A stretch of DNA of 64,000 bases from Cranoglanis bouderius (lineage: Eukaryota; Chordata; Actinopteri; Siluriformes; Cranoglanididae). Position 1 is the stretch's first letter, and each line of letters opens with the position of its first letter. The DNA lies in the NCBI GenBank assembly GCA_023630585.1, contig CM042544.1, positions 21,460,756 through 21,524,755 of the forward strand, written 5' to 3'. Position numbers and translations under genes: made by a program. Positions 57,301 to 64,000 of the stretch are shown one piece after another. The notes under the pieces were generated by a model. It was not told the DNA's origin, did not search any database, and worked only from the letters and a program-made list of their open reading frames with translations.

Positions 57301-59477
57301 AGGTGCTGGGCCGCCTTCTGTCTTTTCCTCCTTTCTCCAATCCCAGCCATTCTGGACCAGCAGAGCTGGTAAAGGAGAAGGCACAGGAAAGCAGAAGGAT
57401 GGGCCTGCAAATGTATGCCATTCATACACCATGCCAACAGTTGTCAGTCTGTCCACAAACATACAGACACTAAAACACACAATAAAAAGAAGTCCTGATT
57501 CATAAATAGCATTAACTATGCAGCAGAGCAGCCATCCAGCCACAATTGAGAGCAGAAGGAGGGGGAGCAACAGCACACACATGAATTATTGAGCGCATGG
57601 CTGGAGCACACCACTGACTGGACAGCAGCTCACGCAGCCCTCTGATGAAGCGCAATGGCTCCAGCACAGAGGAGGTGAGAGAAGACAATCAGACTTCTCA
57701 CACTCCAGCAAATATTATTTGGGGAGAAGAAAAAACCCACTATCCATACCATAACAACTCACAGTGAACAGGTGATCTAACATTATCCTCTTTAGTAGTA
57801 GAGTCTTTACTGTAATCTAACAAACATCAAATAAGTAGGCCACAGAAGCACATGAAATACACATGAAACACATAAGCTGCACTCCCTGCAGAGCAGCACA
57901 GGGAAAACCACACTCTTTTGAAAATACTTCAGTCTAATGTTTTCATGAACCGAGATGCTGCCGCAGACAATGTTAACATCCCATAGCAACCGGAGTACCT
58001 TTGTTTTACAGCCCGCCATTGAAACACGGGAAACGCGCTTTTTTTCCCCTGCAAAAGCCCTTACTGCACACTTACATGAGACAATATTCAAATGACAACA
58101 CTTGAGAAGATGATACTATCAGGAAATATTTCCAAGAACTACAATACCTGGGAAATTAGATACACTTGCAGTATTGTCTCCTTCTGAATGTATATTGAAA
58201 TTGTCAAGCAGCCACTGCTGGATGAATACTGTAGCTTAAGCAATTACAGCCAAATTTGGGAGAAAAGAAGACATAAGTGATGTCTGGTTCCTAATTACTG
58301 GGGTAAATAGTAAAATGCTTCCCTTAAAACGAAACTCTCAGAAAATCAGACATGTTTTTAAAACGGCCAGTCAGGAAGTGTGGTTTCTCAGCATAACCAT
58401 AACATAATATGCAATAAGAGCTGCTTTACCAGATGTGTTGCGAGAGAACAAGATCTCTATAAAAATGCATTTTACACCATTAAAATTACACCTATCAAAT
58501 CATTCTGGCAGGACAGCTTGCCTTTTTTTCTATACAGTTTATACTCTAATTCATGAGGACAAAAAACAAAGAGTGGCAGCATTATCCAAACTTTCAGCCT
58601 CACTTGACTCCATCTGTCACTTCTATTAGAGGTACCGACCAGCAGTCCTGCACAGCAACGCACACGCACTTACACACATTACAGCGGAGCTACTGCATTT
58701 ATTCCAACGCAAGCCCCCTTCTAACACAGCAGTGACACAAACACGATTACAATTGAGAAGAGAACAAACAAGTGTTTCCACAAAACCACACAAGCCCACA
58801 ACACTCCTGCATGCACTAAGAGGCAAATAATAGATTAACACACACCCGCACTCTGGCGGTGCTGTCCCTAAGGAAAAGGGAATGGATCCAGCGAGCTGGG
58901 TGACACTTACCAGACACGCCGCCATATGTGGTGCGCTTGTCTCGGCCAATGCAAGGCCAGGGAGAGCCGTCTGCCTTCAGTCCCATCAGGCCTGAGACCG
59001 TGTTGGTGGCGGTGACACCATCTGCACCACCTACACCCACGGGGTTCAGATATTAGCCATGTAGATAGAGGAGAAGAAAAAGGTGAAATCTAGCCTACAA
59101 AAAAAGCTGAAGGGTTTGGGATAATGTAGGCTTGTACTAAGCCCCACGCTGCCAGGTCATACCATTATACAACTCATATCGGATCACTACTCCTCACTGT
59201 GCTAAATCTTATTATCAACATGTTGCAAATATGCCTCATGGCTGGAATAACACTTGACCTTTGTATGTTGTGAAACCTGCTAATGTGAAATGTGTTACAT
59301 TTATTGATCAGTGCACTGGTGAAGAGTGACAAAATAAGTATGGATAAACAAACTACCTTCATGTGCAGCCTTGGCAATATCCACAATGTTGGTGACATTA
59401 GGGGTCAGCTTGGCAAAGAAAGGGATCGTGACAGCTTGTCGTACCCAGCGGCAGATGTTCCGCACCAGCTCTGGATC
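27323..59477 (-). CDS. dpyd: Dihydropyrimidine dehydrogenase (NADP+), last seven coding exons, partial at 5' end
   Basis: First and rate-limiting enzyme of pyrimidine breakdown: cytosolic, reduces uracil and thymine to their 5,6-dihydro forms with NADPH, using FAD, FMN and four 4Fe-4S clusters. Minus-strand exons in transcript order: 59477-59357, 59030-58911, 43617-43475, 38178-37999, 28965-28819, 28687-28547, 27493-27323. They total 1023 nt, 340 residues plus TGA, against 339 in the matching part of the 1025-residue human protein. The first four exons give the rest of the FMN/substrate barrel ([46 protein letters not shown]). The last two carry CINCGKCYMTC and CTGCTLCLSVCP, the two C-terminal 4Fe-4S motifs. 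The end is ...IMPVC (human VNPVC). Upstream exons 1-16 lie beyond 64000. Convergent with ptbp2, as in human. Confidence 0.96.
27494..28546 (-). other. dpyd intron 22
   Basis: 1.05 kb, no gene. It carries (GT)n at 28468-28533, which reads as (CA)n in the transcript and begins within about 15 nt of the exon 22 donor. Confidence 0.85.
28468..28533. repeat. (GT)n microsatellite, interrupted
   Basis: GT dinucleotides interrupted by GGGTGTGGGT and TT. It lies just downstream of the dpyd exon 22 donor in transcript sense. Confidence 0.93.
28547..28687 (-). CDS. dpyd: dpyd coding exon (human exon 22), 4Fe-4S motif
   Basis: 141 nt, 47 codons, phase 0 to 0. It encodes DVIARALKHIGAYQELNNQE, then QVQALIDEEMCINCGKCYMT and CSDSGYQ. 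The acceptor is gtggtcag; the donor cag|gtgctt is weak beyond GT. The IDEEM aspartate matches human Asp949, site of a clinically known DPYD variant. Confidence 0.96.
28819..28965 (-). CDS. dpyd: dpyd coding exon (human exon 21)
   Basis: 147 nt, 49 codons, phase 0 to 0, acceptor tttcccag and donor aaa|gtaaga. It encodes KLPHFGPYLEERKLAIANYK, then KKPADLEDNTPPSSSP and the lysine-rich RIKTSKKLVPAVK. The middle differs strongly from human, which is usual for this linker between the barrel and the cluster domain. Confidence 0.94.
32085..32136. repeat. (CA)n microsatellite, interrupted
   Basis: CA dinucleotides with two AGA interruptions. Confidence 0.93.
33770..34008 (+). pseudogene. Tc1-like transposase C-terminal remnant
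   Basis: The + strand reads WPSRSPDLQLNTWWRFWTN, a degraded form of the Tc1 motif WPSxSPDLNPIExLW, followed by a CAT-repeat expansion coding a His run and ...ILWKIDISSLQ. It is broken by indels and cut at the right by the Tc1-family element that starts at 34011. No functional product is expected. Confidence 0.6.
33853..33878. repeat. (CAT)n trinucleotide run inside the transposase remnant
   Basis: About eight to nine CAT/ATC triplets, which code the His run in the pseudogene frame. Confidence 0.9.
34011..34873 (-). mobile_element. Tc1/mariner-family element, internally deleted
   Basis: The ends are inverted (CACTCACTGAGCACTTTATT at the left; at the right the reverse complement reads CACTTACTGAGCACTTGATT), with TA on both sides (34009-34010, 34874-34875). 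The minus strand retains transposase pieces, including an N-terminal GARWAGLSI-type region and VMVWG-MFSW-type residues, but frames are broken and the catalytic C-terminal part is missing. Two further copies of this family occur at 48464-48606 and 60985-61431. Confidence 0.8.
35290..35340. repeat. (CA)n microsatellite
   Basis: About 25 uninterrupted CA units. Confidence 0.95.
37999..38178 (-). CDS. dpyd: dpyd coding exon (human exon 20)
   Basis: 180 nt, 60 codons, phase 0 to 0, donor aag|gtaagt. It encodes VCSAVQNQDFTVIEDYCMGL, then KALLYLKSIEELWDWDGQSP and PNVRNQKGKPVPTLQELLGK. VCSAVQNQDF closes the FMN-binding barrel. The acceptor is tatgtgtag, preceded by a (TG)n run instead of a polypyrimidine tract. 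Confidence 0.96.
38195..38237. repeat. (CA)n microsatellite beside the dpyd exon 20 acceptor
   Basis: About 21 CA units. In transcript sense it is (TG)n, ending 16 nt before the acceptor AG. Confidence 0.96.
38268..39662 (+). mobile_element. Tc1-like DNA transposon with long terminal inverted repeats, 1395 bp
   Basis: Bounded by CAACCCCAATTCCAAAAAAG at the left and its inverse at the right, with TA on each side (38266-38267, 39663-39664). The inverted repeats extend about 300 bp: the left arm to about 38580, the right arm from about 39355. Inside is a broken + strand transposase. It is inserted in dpyd intron 19, 90 bp from the exon 20 acceptor. Confidence 0.9.
38650..39327 (+). pseudogene. 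Decayed Tc1-like transposase
   Basis: The frame 38851-39327 reads RDLRALRQRCIKNRHDSVME, then ITAWSQKHLQNSLSVNTVCR and AIHKCWLKLYHAKKKPYVNM, followed by RRQLLWAKAHL, WSDKSKFE and SLMVWECISAYGMGSLHIWK. These are the paired HTH and the first catalytic block (WSDxSxF contains the first Asp). The upstream HTH part starts near 38680 in another register. The second Asp (QDNARPH block) and the final acidic residue are deleted, and an early stop follows, so it is inactive. Confidence 0.8.
41643..42269 (+). other. 208-codon open frame in dpyd intron 19, origin unknown
   Basis: This is the longest uninterrupted frame in the window outside exons and low-complexity sequence. It is antisense to dpyd and starts MLKACFVLSDLFFS. 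It has no motif I recognise, runs of Lys, Asn and Ile typical of AT-rich chance frames, and no flanking splice or promoter signal I can support. Probably not a gene. Confidence 0.12.
43475..43617 (-). CDS. dpyd: dpyd coding exon (human exon 19), FMN-binding barrel
   Basis: 143 nt, starting in phase 1 (GGC split) and ending in phase 0, acceptor tgtgttcag and donor cag|gtaatg. It encodes GNAIRPIALRAVSAIARALP, then [20 protein letters not shown] and [21 protein letters not shown] is the phosphate-binding segment for FMN in this family. Confidence 0.97.
44833..44880. repeat. (AAT)n microsatellite
   Basis: About 16 uninterrupted trinucleotide units. Confidence 0.96.
44881..44990 (+). repeat. Fragment of a widespread fish interspersed repeat
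   Basis: CTTCATCCTGGTCACGG, GTGGATCTGGAGCCTA and GGAATACACACTGGATAGGA are a diverged form of a phrase found in many teleost introns. It is probably a retroelement tail that ended in the adjoining AAT run. The family name is not certain. Confidence 0.45.
45060..45560. repeat. Degenerate minisatellite, 68-bp period at its core
   Basis: GATATCAAGTCAGTAGTTGG starts at 45093 and again at 45161, and a partial copy (GATATCAGTAGTTGG) starts at 45229, giving a 68-bp period. Around it, shorter degenerate units of the form CAGTAGTTGGGCTGTGACTG plus a TTTCTGATCTCAGGT-like half continue to about 45560. Confidence 0.8.
47616..48073 (+). mobile_element. Tc1-like element copy 1, truncated and internally deleted
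   Basis: The right end is ...ACCATATAGTG before TA (48074-48075). The + strand gives transposase-like pieces: QHDNAPVHKSSSMRTWCAKV, GVEELDVPAQSPEPQPH (from the PDLNPTEHLWDELE block) and a degraded C-terminus. The left terminal repeat is missing. A second copy lies at 52844-53080. It is inactive. Confidence 0.7.
48464..48606 (-). mobile_element. Terminal fragment of the Tc1-like family seen at 34011-34873
   Basis: GATGCAATCATGTCA, AGGGAGGCCCTAA and GTGTTCCTAATAAAGAGCTC match, in inverted orientation, the first ~150 bp of the 34011 element, including its terminal repeat and a following TA. Only one end is present. Confidence 0.75.
49857..51340 (+). other. AT-rich segment with several short open frames, possible old mobile element
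   Basis: Frames at 49857-50105 and 51037-51327 face the same way. The second begins MAKRMNAAVKPVRKLCPRCH and contains a CxxC pair and an acidic/Ser stretch, like zinc-binding ORFs repeated in fish genomes. I cannot assign a family, find ends or join the frames. Confidence 0.25.
51514..52841 (-). mobile_element. Tc1-like DNA transposon, 1328 bp, nested in another element
   Basis: Ends CAGTTGCAATCAAATTATTC (left) and the inverse at the right, with TA on each side (51512-51513, 52842-52843). The inverted repeats extend about 190 bp. The minus strand carries a decayed transposase: KYQEILGENVVLSVRNLKLG, HHWTFQQENDPKHTSNSTKA and WLQKKSWKI at 51884-52174, with frameshifts beyond. FQQENDPKHTS is the second catalytic block, with Asp changed to Glu-Asn order (usual FQQDNDPKH). 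It is inserted into the terminal repeat of the element continuing at 52844. Confidence 0.9.
52844..53080 (+). mobile_element. Tc1-like element copy 2, interrupted by the 51514-52841 insertion
   Basis: TATGGCCAAATGTTTGCAGA, ACTGACCATCACACCCATAT and AAGTTGGAAGCACACAGCTG match the left part of the family at 47616. It then joins directly to ATGCCCCTGTGCACAAAGTG and GTTGGAGTGGAAGAACTCAA. The middle of the transposase is missing. The first bases of its terminal repeat (TTTACAC) lie at 51505-51511, left of the nested insertion. Confidence 0.75.
54358..54480. repeat. (CA)n-rich compound microsatellite
   Basis: CA dinucleotides with CGCA and CAGA interruptions across about 120 bp. Confidence 0.93.
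56597..56631. repeat. (CA)n microsatellite
   Basis: A CA run with one GCGCACAG interruption near its left end. Confidence 0.93.
58911..59030 (-). CDS. dpyd: dpyd coding exon (human exon 18), substrate-binding residues
   Basis: 120 nt, phase 1 to 1, acceptor gggtgtag and donor tctg|gtaagt. It encodes [20 protein letters not shown], then GSPWPCIGRDKRTTYGGVSG. The TNT triplet binds the pyrimidine ring in the pig enzyme structure. GADGV includes the position of human Val732. Confidence 0.97.
59031..59356 (-). other. dpyd intron 17
   Basis: 326 nt of AT-rich intron between the two barrel exons. I see nothing else in it. Confidence 0.9.
59357..59477 (-). CDS. dpyd: dpyd coding exon (human exon 17), first exon inside the window
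   Basis: 121 nt, phase 0 to 1, acceptor ttgaaaag and donor gaag|gtagtt. It encodes DPELVRNICRWVRQAVTIPF, then FAKLTPNVTNIVDIAKAAHE and a split Gly. AKLTPN is conserved in the FMN barrel; the lysine contacts FMN in this enzyme family. No exon 16 is visible to the right. Confidence 0.97.
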
Positions 59478-60074
59478 CTTTTCAAATTTGGTTGGGGAAA
59501 CAAACAAACAAACAACAACAAAAAGAGATTCACACAGCTGAACTAAATGTGCAAAACACAAAACAGGGCAACTTAATGTTGGCAGTCTGTTATGGGGGTG
59601 TGTATGCGAGGTAGAATGAGAGACAGGGAGAGAGAAATCCTCAGCACGGCGATAGAGGGATTATATAAGTGTGAACTGCTGCTCCAGGAGGATTCATGCT
59701 TTATTAGACATCTCCTGGCCTGTCAGTCTGGCTGTTTAGAGAAAGGAGAGGCTGCTCAGTGTCTGACGTGCTCATACTCAGTGCACTTCTGCAGCCTGCT
59801 CAAGCATACAACCATGTCTAAATCTACAACATTCAAACCAACAGCAACACAGGGAGAGCTGCTGCACAATCACTCACTCAAACATATTTCTGCATCTCTC
59901 CCATCACATGATCGGCAACATTTAATACCTATAATGCAGCAAAGATTTAATAAGCTACAATTTAGAACATTTTAGATATAATACAATGCAATACTAGTGT
60001 GATTTAGTATTGGAGAGAGAAAGAAAGACAACTGAGGATTATATGTAAAAACGTCTTATATTTGGCATATTCTA

Positions 60075-60505
60075 CAGTACCAGTCAAAGGTTTAGACACA
60101 TCACATAAAAGGGTTTTCTTCATTTTTACAATTTTCTATTATTTGAGAAAAATAATGAAGACATTAACACTACAAAATAACACATATGCAGTGAATTATG
60201 CGGTGACCAAGAAAAGTGTTAATCAAATCAAAACTATTTCATGTTGTGAATTCTTAACAGTTCCTAAAAAAAAATAGAAATGTGTTGGCTACTTCTCTTG
60301 TCACTTGTTTGGAGAAACAATTTAATTTCAACTAAAAAAAAAAATACCTGTTTTAATTAAAAACTAATTACTAAAATATTTTTTTTGATTCAGAAATAAA
60401 TTTACACATGGGTCAAATTTCAACCATAAGTCTGTATCAAAATTCATTTAAGACAATGTAAAATATATATTTAAACTACTGTGTCCACATTTTTGATTGG
60501 TAGTG
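60075..60505. mobile_element. Tc1/mariner-type MITE, 431 bp
   Basis: The left end is CAGTACCAGTCAAAGGTTTA; the right end in reverse complement is CACTACCAATCAAAAATGTG. TA flanks both ends (60073-60074, 60506-60507). There is no coding capacity. This terminal repeat (CAGTxCCAGTCAAAxGTTTGGACAC) is very common in teleosts. Confidence 0.85.
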
Positions 60506-60507
60506 TA

Positions 60508-60984
60508 TACAGAGGGATGGTGGTGGACCATTCTCTGTACAGCAGTAACATGTTAGTGTGTAAGGTGCTGGTATGACTGTATTAGGCACAGCAGCGATGT
60601 TGGGGTTCTTAAACATCTGAATGTCACTGCTGGGTTAGAAACAGTCCATCAAACAAAATATCCAACCAACAGCAGCCCTGCTGTCAAAAACTGATAATGA
60701 TGAATGTAAAGATGATTGTTAATACAAACAGGGAATGGGGAAAAAATGAGCGATAATCTCTATAGTTTCTGACACCTACTAATCTCTGACAGAGAATAGT
60801 CCACCACCCCAATAATATCTTGTCAGTGGTAGCTCTATGGTGGTCCCTTGCCACTGATGAACAGTGTAGAGGTATTTTGACAAATTGTGCATAGCAACTA
60901 ATGGGCTACATTCAGTAATGATCTAACTAGATGTAGAAGTACCTGATAAAAGCTTCCGATACTTAATTTGATGCTACAATCAAC
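60508..60984 (+). repeat. Old interspersed repeat, unclassified
   Basis: GTGTAAGGTGCTGGTATGAC, CACAGCAGCGATGTTGGGGT and TCCACCACCCCAATAATATC resemble a medium-copy fish repeat with the phrases CACAGCAGTGCTGCTGGAGT and GAATGATCCACCACC. It is strongly diverged and I cannot define ends or class. Confidence 0.4.
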
Positions 60985-61431
60985 AACCACTTTAACAGGA
61001 ACACCTGTACACCTACTCATTCACGTAATTATCCAATCAGCCAATCATGTGGCAGCAATGCGATGCTTATAATCATGCAGATTCAGGTCAAGAGCTTCAG
61101 TTAATGCGGACATCAAACATAAGAATGGGGGGAAAATGTGATCTATAAACTGCTGATCTCCTGCGATTTTCACACACAACAGTTTATAGTTTACACAGAA
61201 TGGTGCAGAAGACAAAAACATCCAGTGAGCAGGAAGTGCCTTATTAATGAAAAAGGACAGAGGACAATGGCCAGACTGGTTTGAATTGACAGGAAGCTAT
61301 GGTAACTCAAATAACCACTCTTTACAACTGTGGTGAGCAGGAAAGCATCTTATACACATCAGACCTTGATCCAGAGGTGCTACAACAGTGAAGACCTCAT
61401 CAGGTGTTCCTTATAAAATGGCTGGCGAGTG
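60985..61431 (+). mobile_element. Deletion derivative of the Tc1-like family at 34011, third copy
   Basis: AGGAACACCTGTACACCTAC, CCAATCAGCCAATCATGTGG and CTGCTGATCTCCTGCGATTT match, in inverse orientation, the 34011-34873 copy. The right end is GGTGTTCCTTATAAAATGG and GCGAGTG before TA. The transposase HTH region is frameshifted, and most of the catalytic part is deleted. Confidence 0.78.
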
Positions 61432-63185
61432 TATATAGACAGCATGATGCATTATATATGATACATTACACAAGCCTTCCTGAATACTTATTTTACACTT
61501 TATTTTAAGGCTTAGGCTTAAACCTGACTAAATATCCCCTCAGACTGAAAGAAACAATATTAAAAATGGTGTAACAGAATTTTAGTGGAACTGATTCCAT
61601 GTTGACTAAGTTACAGTTTTCACAGCAGGTGCCCTAGTCCCACATCTCCACAGTAGGCACATTTAAAGCAAGAAACCTTTCACATAAATCCAATACATCT
61701 TCCATTATAGAAGCCTTTCTTTTGTCTTGCATGAGTGCATCAGAGTGAACTGAAGCATTTGTTCTTGTAACCATGTACATATTTTACATATAAGGTATTA
61801 TATAAAGAACTAGCAAAACAGATGTAAAAAGAAACATTGTCCGATCGTCTAGCTACGAAATCTTTTTTCAGTTTGATTGTCTTTAATGTGCTGACAAATG
61901 TATAACGAGTGAGGTACCGGAACATAACTAAGACGTATAAGAAGCGTCATTAGTCAATATGTATGATGTAAGATGTTCGATGTGTGAATAAGAACACAAA
62001 TTTGACATTTTTCTTCAAGCAACAGAACAATATACACCAAGCCTCTATTAAACCTGTACTAGGAAATGATAAAAGTTCTGATCATGCTGAGATTTTTAGC
62101 ATAACTTTTAATCAAAATGTCATTTGATTTCCAAGAGTTTGTCCTGACCTTTTCCTTTCATTATCTTATACTCATTACATAATGCAGACTTTACTGTTTT
62201 CTTTCTATCTTTATTTCTCTCCATTGGACACACAAACTTCAAGCAGAATTCTCATTCACAATACAGACTCTCTCTCTCTCTCTCTTCCTTGTCCTTCAGC
62301 AAGCTCAATCATTTGTGCATTTAGAGGAAAGCACCTTCTTTTTTTTTTGACAAATCCAGCAGCTATTAACACATATCTCCTTGAGCAATGGGTTTTGCTT
62401 TCTTGTATAAAGAAGTGTGATTTACCAGGTCTATGTGCAAAATGGAAGGTTGAGGTCAGTTTCTGGCAAAGAGGAAAGGTTAGTATTTGATTTTTAAAAC
62501 CATTAGCCAGGACTGATTTGTCAGAATAGAGAACCCAGAAGAAAAGTACACATCCCTGAGACTATTTCATTTCTATTTTCATGACATGTTAAGTAATTCA
62601 GTGCCATTTCCTCCTATGAGATTCAAAATGTGTGTGTTTGTGGGTGTGCGTTCTGCTTTAGAGACACGGACAGAGGGACGGTATTTGCACCTAAAGATAT
62701 GCCATACACATTCTAAAGGCTCTAGATGGAGGACAGGAAAGGTTACTGTGTCATAGATAAAATTTATACATTTTTTTTTTTTTTTCCAGAAGATATTGGA
62801 TTTATGCACTTGTGTCTCCAGCAAGTGTCATCCATAGCAATTTGTCTTGATTTATTCAAGACTTAAACAGGGTATAAACAAGGTTGGAGTGTTGGATTCA
62901 ACTAGTCTGCTCCGAGCCATCTGCCAGTGAAGGAGCTGTAATATCTGAGCTCCTGAGAGATGGTTAATCGTGCTGCTGGTGTCTTGGGGAGCTTCATTGG
63001 TTGAGGTAGCAGATCTTGAACTCCGGGCAACAAAACCAGATGTCACTACAGTGTTATAGGAAAGAGTGCCTTCTGTTCCTTGACAAACCTGTAGTAATGC
63101 TAGTCTTTATGAATAAACCTCTAGAAACAAATCTAATATCAGTGTTAAAAACAGACTACATGTAAATAATGATAACAATTTAGAC

Positions 63186-63260
63186 CAGAGGTGTCAAACT
63201 CAATTTAGGTAACGGGCCACATTATACTTAGGCAAATAGGTTGGACAAAAAAAAAAAAAA
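63186..63260 (+). repeat. Fragment of an old fish repeat
   Basis: CCAGAGGTGTCAAACTCAAT followed by GGGCCAC is a phrase seen at the ends of many teleost repeats. It is too short and diverged to assign a class. Confidence 0.3.
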
Positions 63261-63429
63261 TCAGGTTAGTAGATCAATTACACAGCAACTACTCATAAAC
63301 GTGTTAGTTTATCAGCATTTATCTATTTATCTAAAGGTACATTCTGAATGCACAAATAAATTGAACATACTGTGAATCACCTACAAAACAGACGACCAGA
63401 ATGCAATTCATTGCAAAAAAAAAAAAAAA

Positions 63430-63700
63430 AAAAAGTCCTGTAGTTCCTTTGATGTTGTCCTTGGCTCTTTTGTGACTTCCTGGATGAGTAGTTGCTGTGC
63501 TCTTGGAGGAATTTTGGAAGGTCGGCCACTTCTGGAAAAGTTCAGTACTGTGCAGATTTTGTCCATTTGGAGATAATGGCTCTCACTGTGGTCCTTTGGA
63601 GTCCCAGAGCCTTTGAAATAGCTTTGTAACCCTTCCCAGACTGATGGATTTCAATCACCTTCTTCCTCATCATTTCTGGAATTTCTTTCAACTTTGGCAT
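63430..63700 (-). pseudogene. Tc1-like transposase N-terminal HTH remnant
   Basis: From ATG at 63700-63698 the minus strand reads MPKLKEIPEMMRKKVIEIHQ, then SGKGYKAISKALGLQRTTVR and AIISKWTKSAQY-stop. It then resumes one frame over as FSRSGRPSKIP. This is the first helix-turn-helix and the GRP(R)-type hook of Tc1/Sleeping Beauty-like transposases. A frameshift splits the two parts, and nothing of the catalytic domain is seen leftward. Confidence 0.75.
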
Positions 63701-64000
63701 AGTGTGTTACTGGGTAAGACCTTTTAACAAACTTCATGCTGTTGAAAAAGTTCTATTTAAGTGTTGATTTGCTTGAACAGGGTTTGCAGTAATCAGGCCT
63801 GGTTGCGTCTAGTCCAGCTGAACCCCATTATGAATGCAGTTTCACGGATTTGGGGAATTAGTAACTACAGGGGCAAATACATCTTCACACAGGCCCAGTT
63901 GGTATTGGATAACATGTTTGCTTCAATAAATAACATTATTATTTAAAAACTGTATTTTGTGTTTACTCATGTTGCCTTGGTTTTATCTTAGATCTTGTTT
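63701..64000 (-). mobile_element. 5' part of the same Tc1-like element, runs to the window edge
   Basis: AGTAATCAGGCCTGGTTGCG, AACTACAGGGGCAAATACAT and TTTAAAAACTGTATTTTGTG are untranslated and terminal-repeat-like sequence of the element whose transposase start is at 63700. Its outer end lies outside the window or cannot be defined. Confidence 0.55.

Larger units (their letters stand above)
43618..58910 (-). other. dpyd intron 18 (15.3 kb)
   Basis: No host gene with splice or homology support. It holds (AAT)n (44833-44880), an old fish repeat fragment next to it, a 68-bp-period minisatellite (45060-45560), two deletion copies of one Tc1-like family (47616-48073, 52844-53080), a Tc1-like element nested in the second (51514-52841), a fragment at 48464-48606, and (CA)n at 54358-54480 and 56597-56631. 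Confidence 0.8.
59478..64000 (-). other. dpyd intron 16, runs off the window
   Basis: No sequence encoding ...GERGMGLACGQ (the expected exon 16) was found, so at least 4.5 kb of intron lies here. It is filled with mobile-element remnants (60075-61431, 63186-63990), a short CT run near 62268-62284, and A/T-runs. Confidence 0.8.

Noticed and set aside
59478..64000. dpyd exon 16 (expected ...GERGMGLACGQ)
   Set aside because: Scanned the minus strand for the expected CCCATG/GGGAGAG-type coding and found none; the exon must lie beyond the window.

Overview
The window is vertebrate nuclear DNA, almost certainly from a ray-finned fish. The evidence is two multi-exon genes with GT-AG introns, long AT-rich introns full of dinucleotide microsatellites, and many decayed Tc1/mariner elements plus tRNA-derived SINEs of kinds typical of teleosts. 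The repeat mix resembles otophysan fish such as catfish or characins, but I cannot name the species.

Layout. (1) 119-8218, + strand: the last eleven coding exons of a polypyrimidine-tract-binding protein gene, best matched to ptbp2 (neural PTB). They cover RRM1 to RRM4 and end in ...FSKSTI-stop; the first ~50 codons lie off the left edge. The 3'UTR follows to about 9.53 kb. (2) About 9.5-27.3 kb: an intergenic stretch of roughly 17 kb with no convincing gene. It holds microsatellites, two SINEs, a TTAA-flanked 940-bp transposon and some complex sequence that may be conserved non-coding DNA. (3) 27323-59477, - strand: the last seven coding exons of dpyd (dihydropyrimidine dehydrogenase), matching human exons 17-23. 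They encode the end of the FMN/pyrimidine-binding domain and the C-terminal domain with two 4Fe-4S motifs. Exons 1-16 lie beyond the right edge. The dpyd introns carry several Tc1-like copies, some nested. The convergent ptbp2/dpyd arrangement is the same as on human chromosome 1p21.

The most informative part is the ptbp2 alternative-splicing switch. A 34-nt exon (5719-5752) is preceded by a 410-nt stretch with no AG dinucleotide, implying a branch point about 370-400 nt upstream in a pyrimidine-rich intron. Skipping the exon puts a TGA 25 nt into the next exon (6211-6213), so skipped transcripts should undergo nonsense-mediated decay. This is the known PTBP1-PTBP2 cross-regulation circuit, readable here directly. 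The 3'UTR adds a candidate microRNA layer: an 8-mer miR-124 match, and a 19-nt cluster with overlapping miR-133 and miR-9 matches beside a second miR-124 match. In dpyd, two splice sites have dinucleotide repeats beside them, including an acceptor whose polypyrimidine tract is replaced by a (TG)n run.

I found no new gene system. The less-explained items are a TTAA-flanked element with a small basic ORF, a 208-codon intronic ORF of unknown origin, a 68-bp-period minisatellite, and related deletion derivatives of Tc1-like families.
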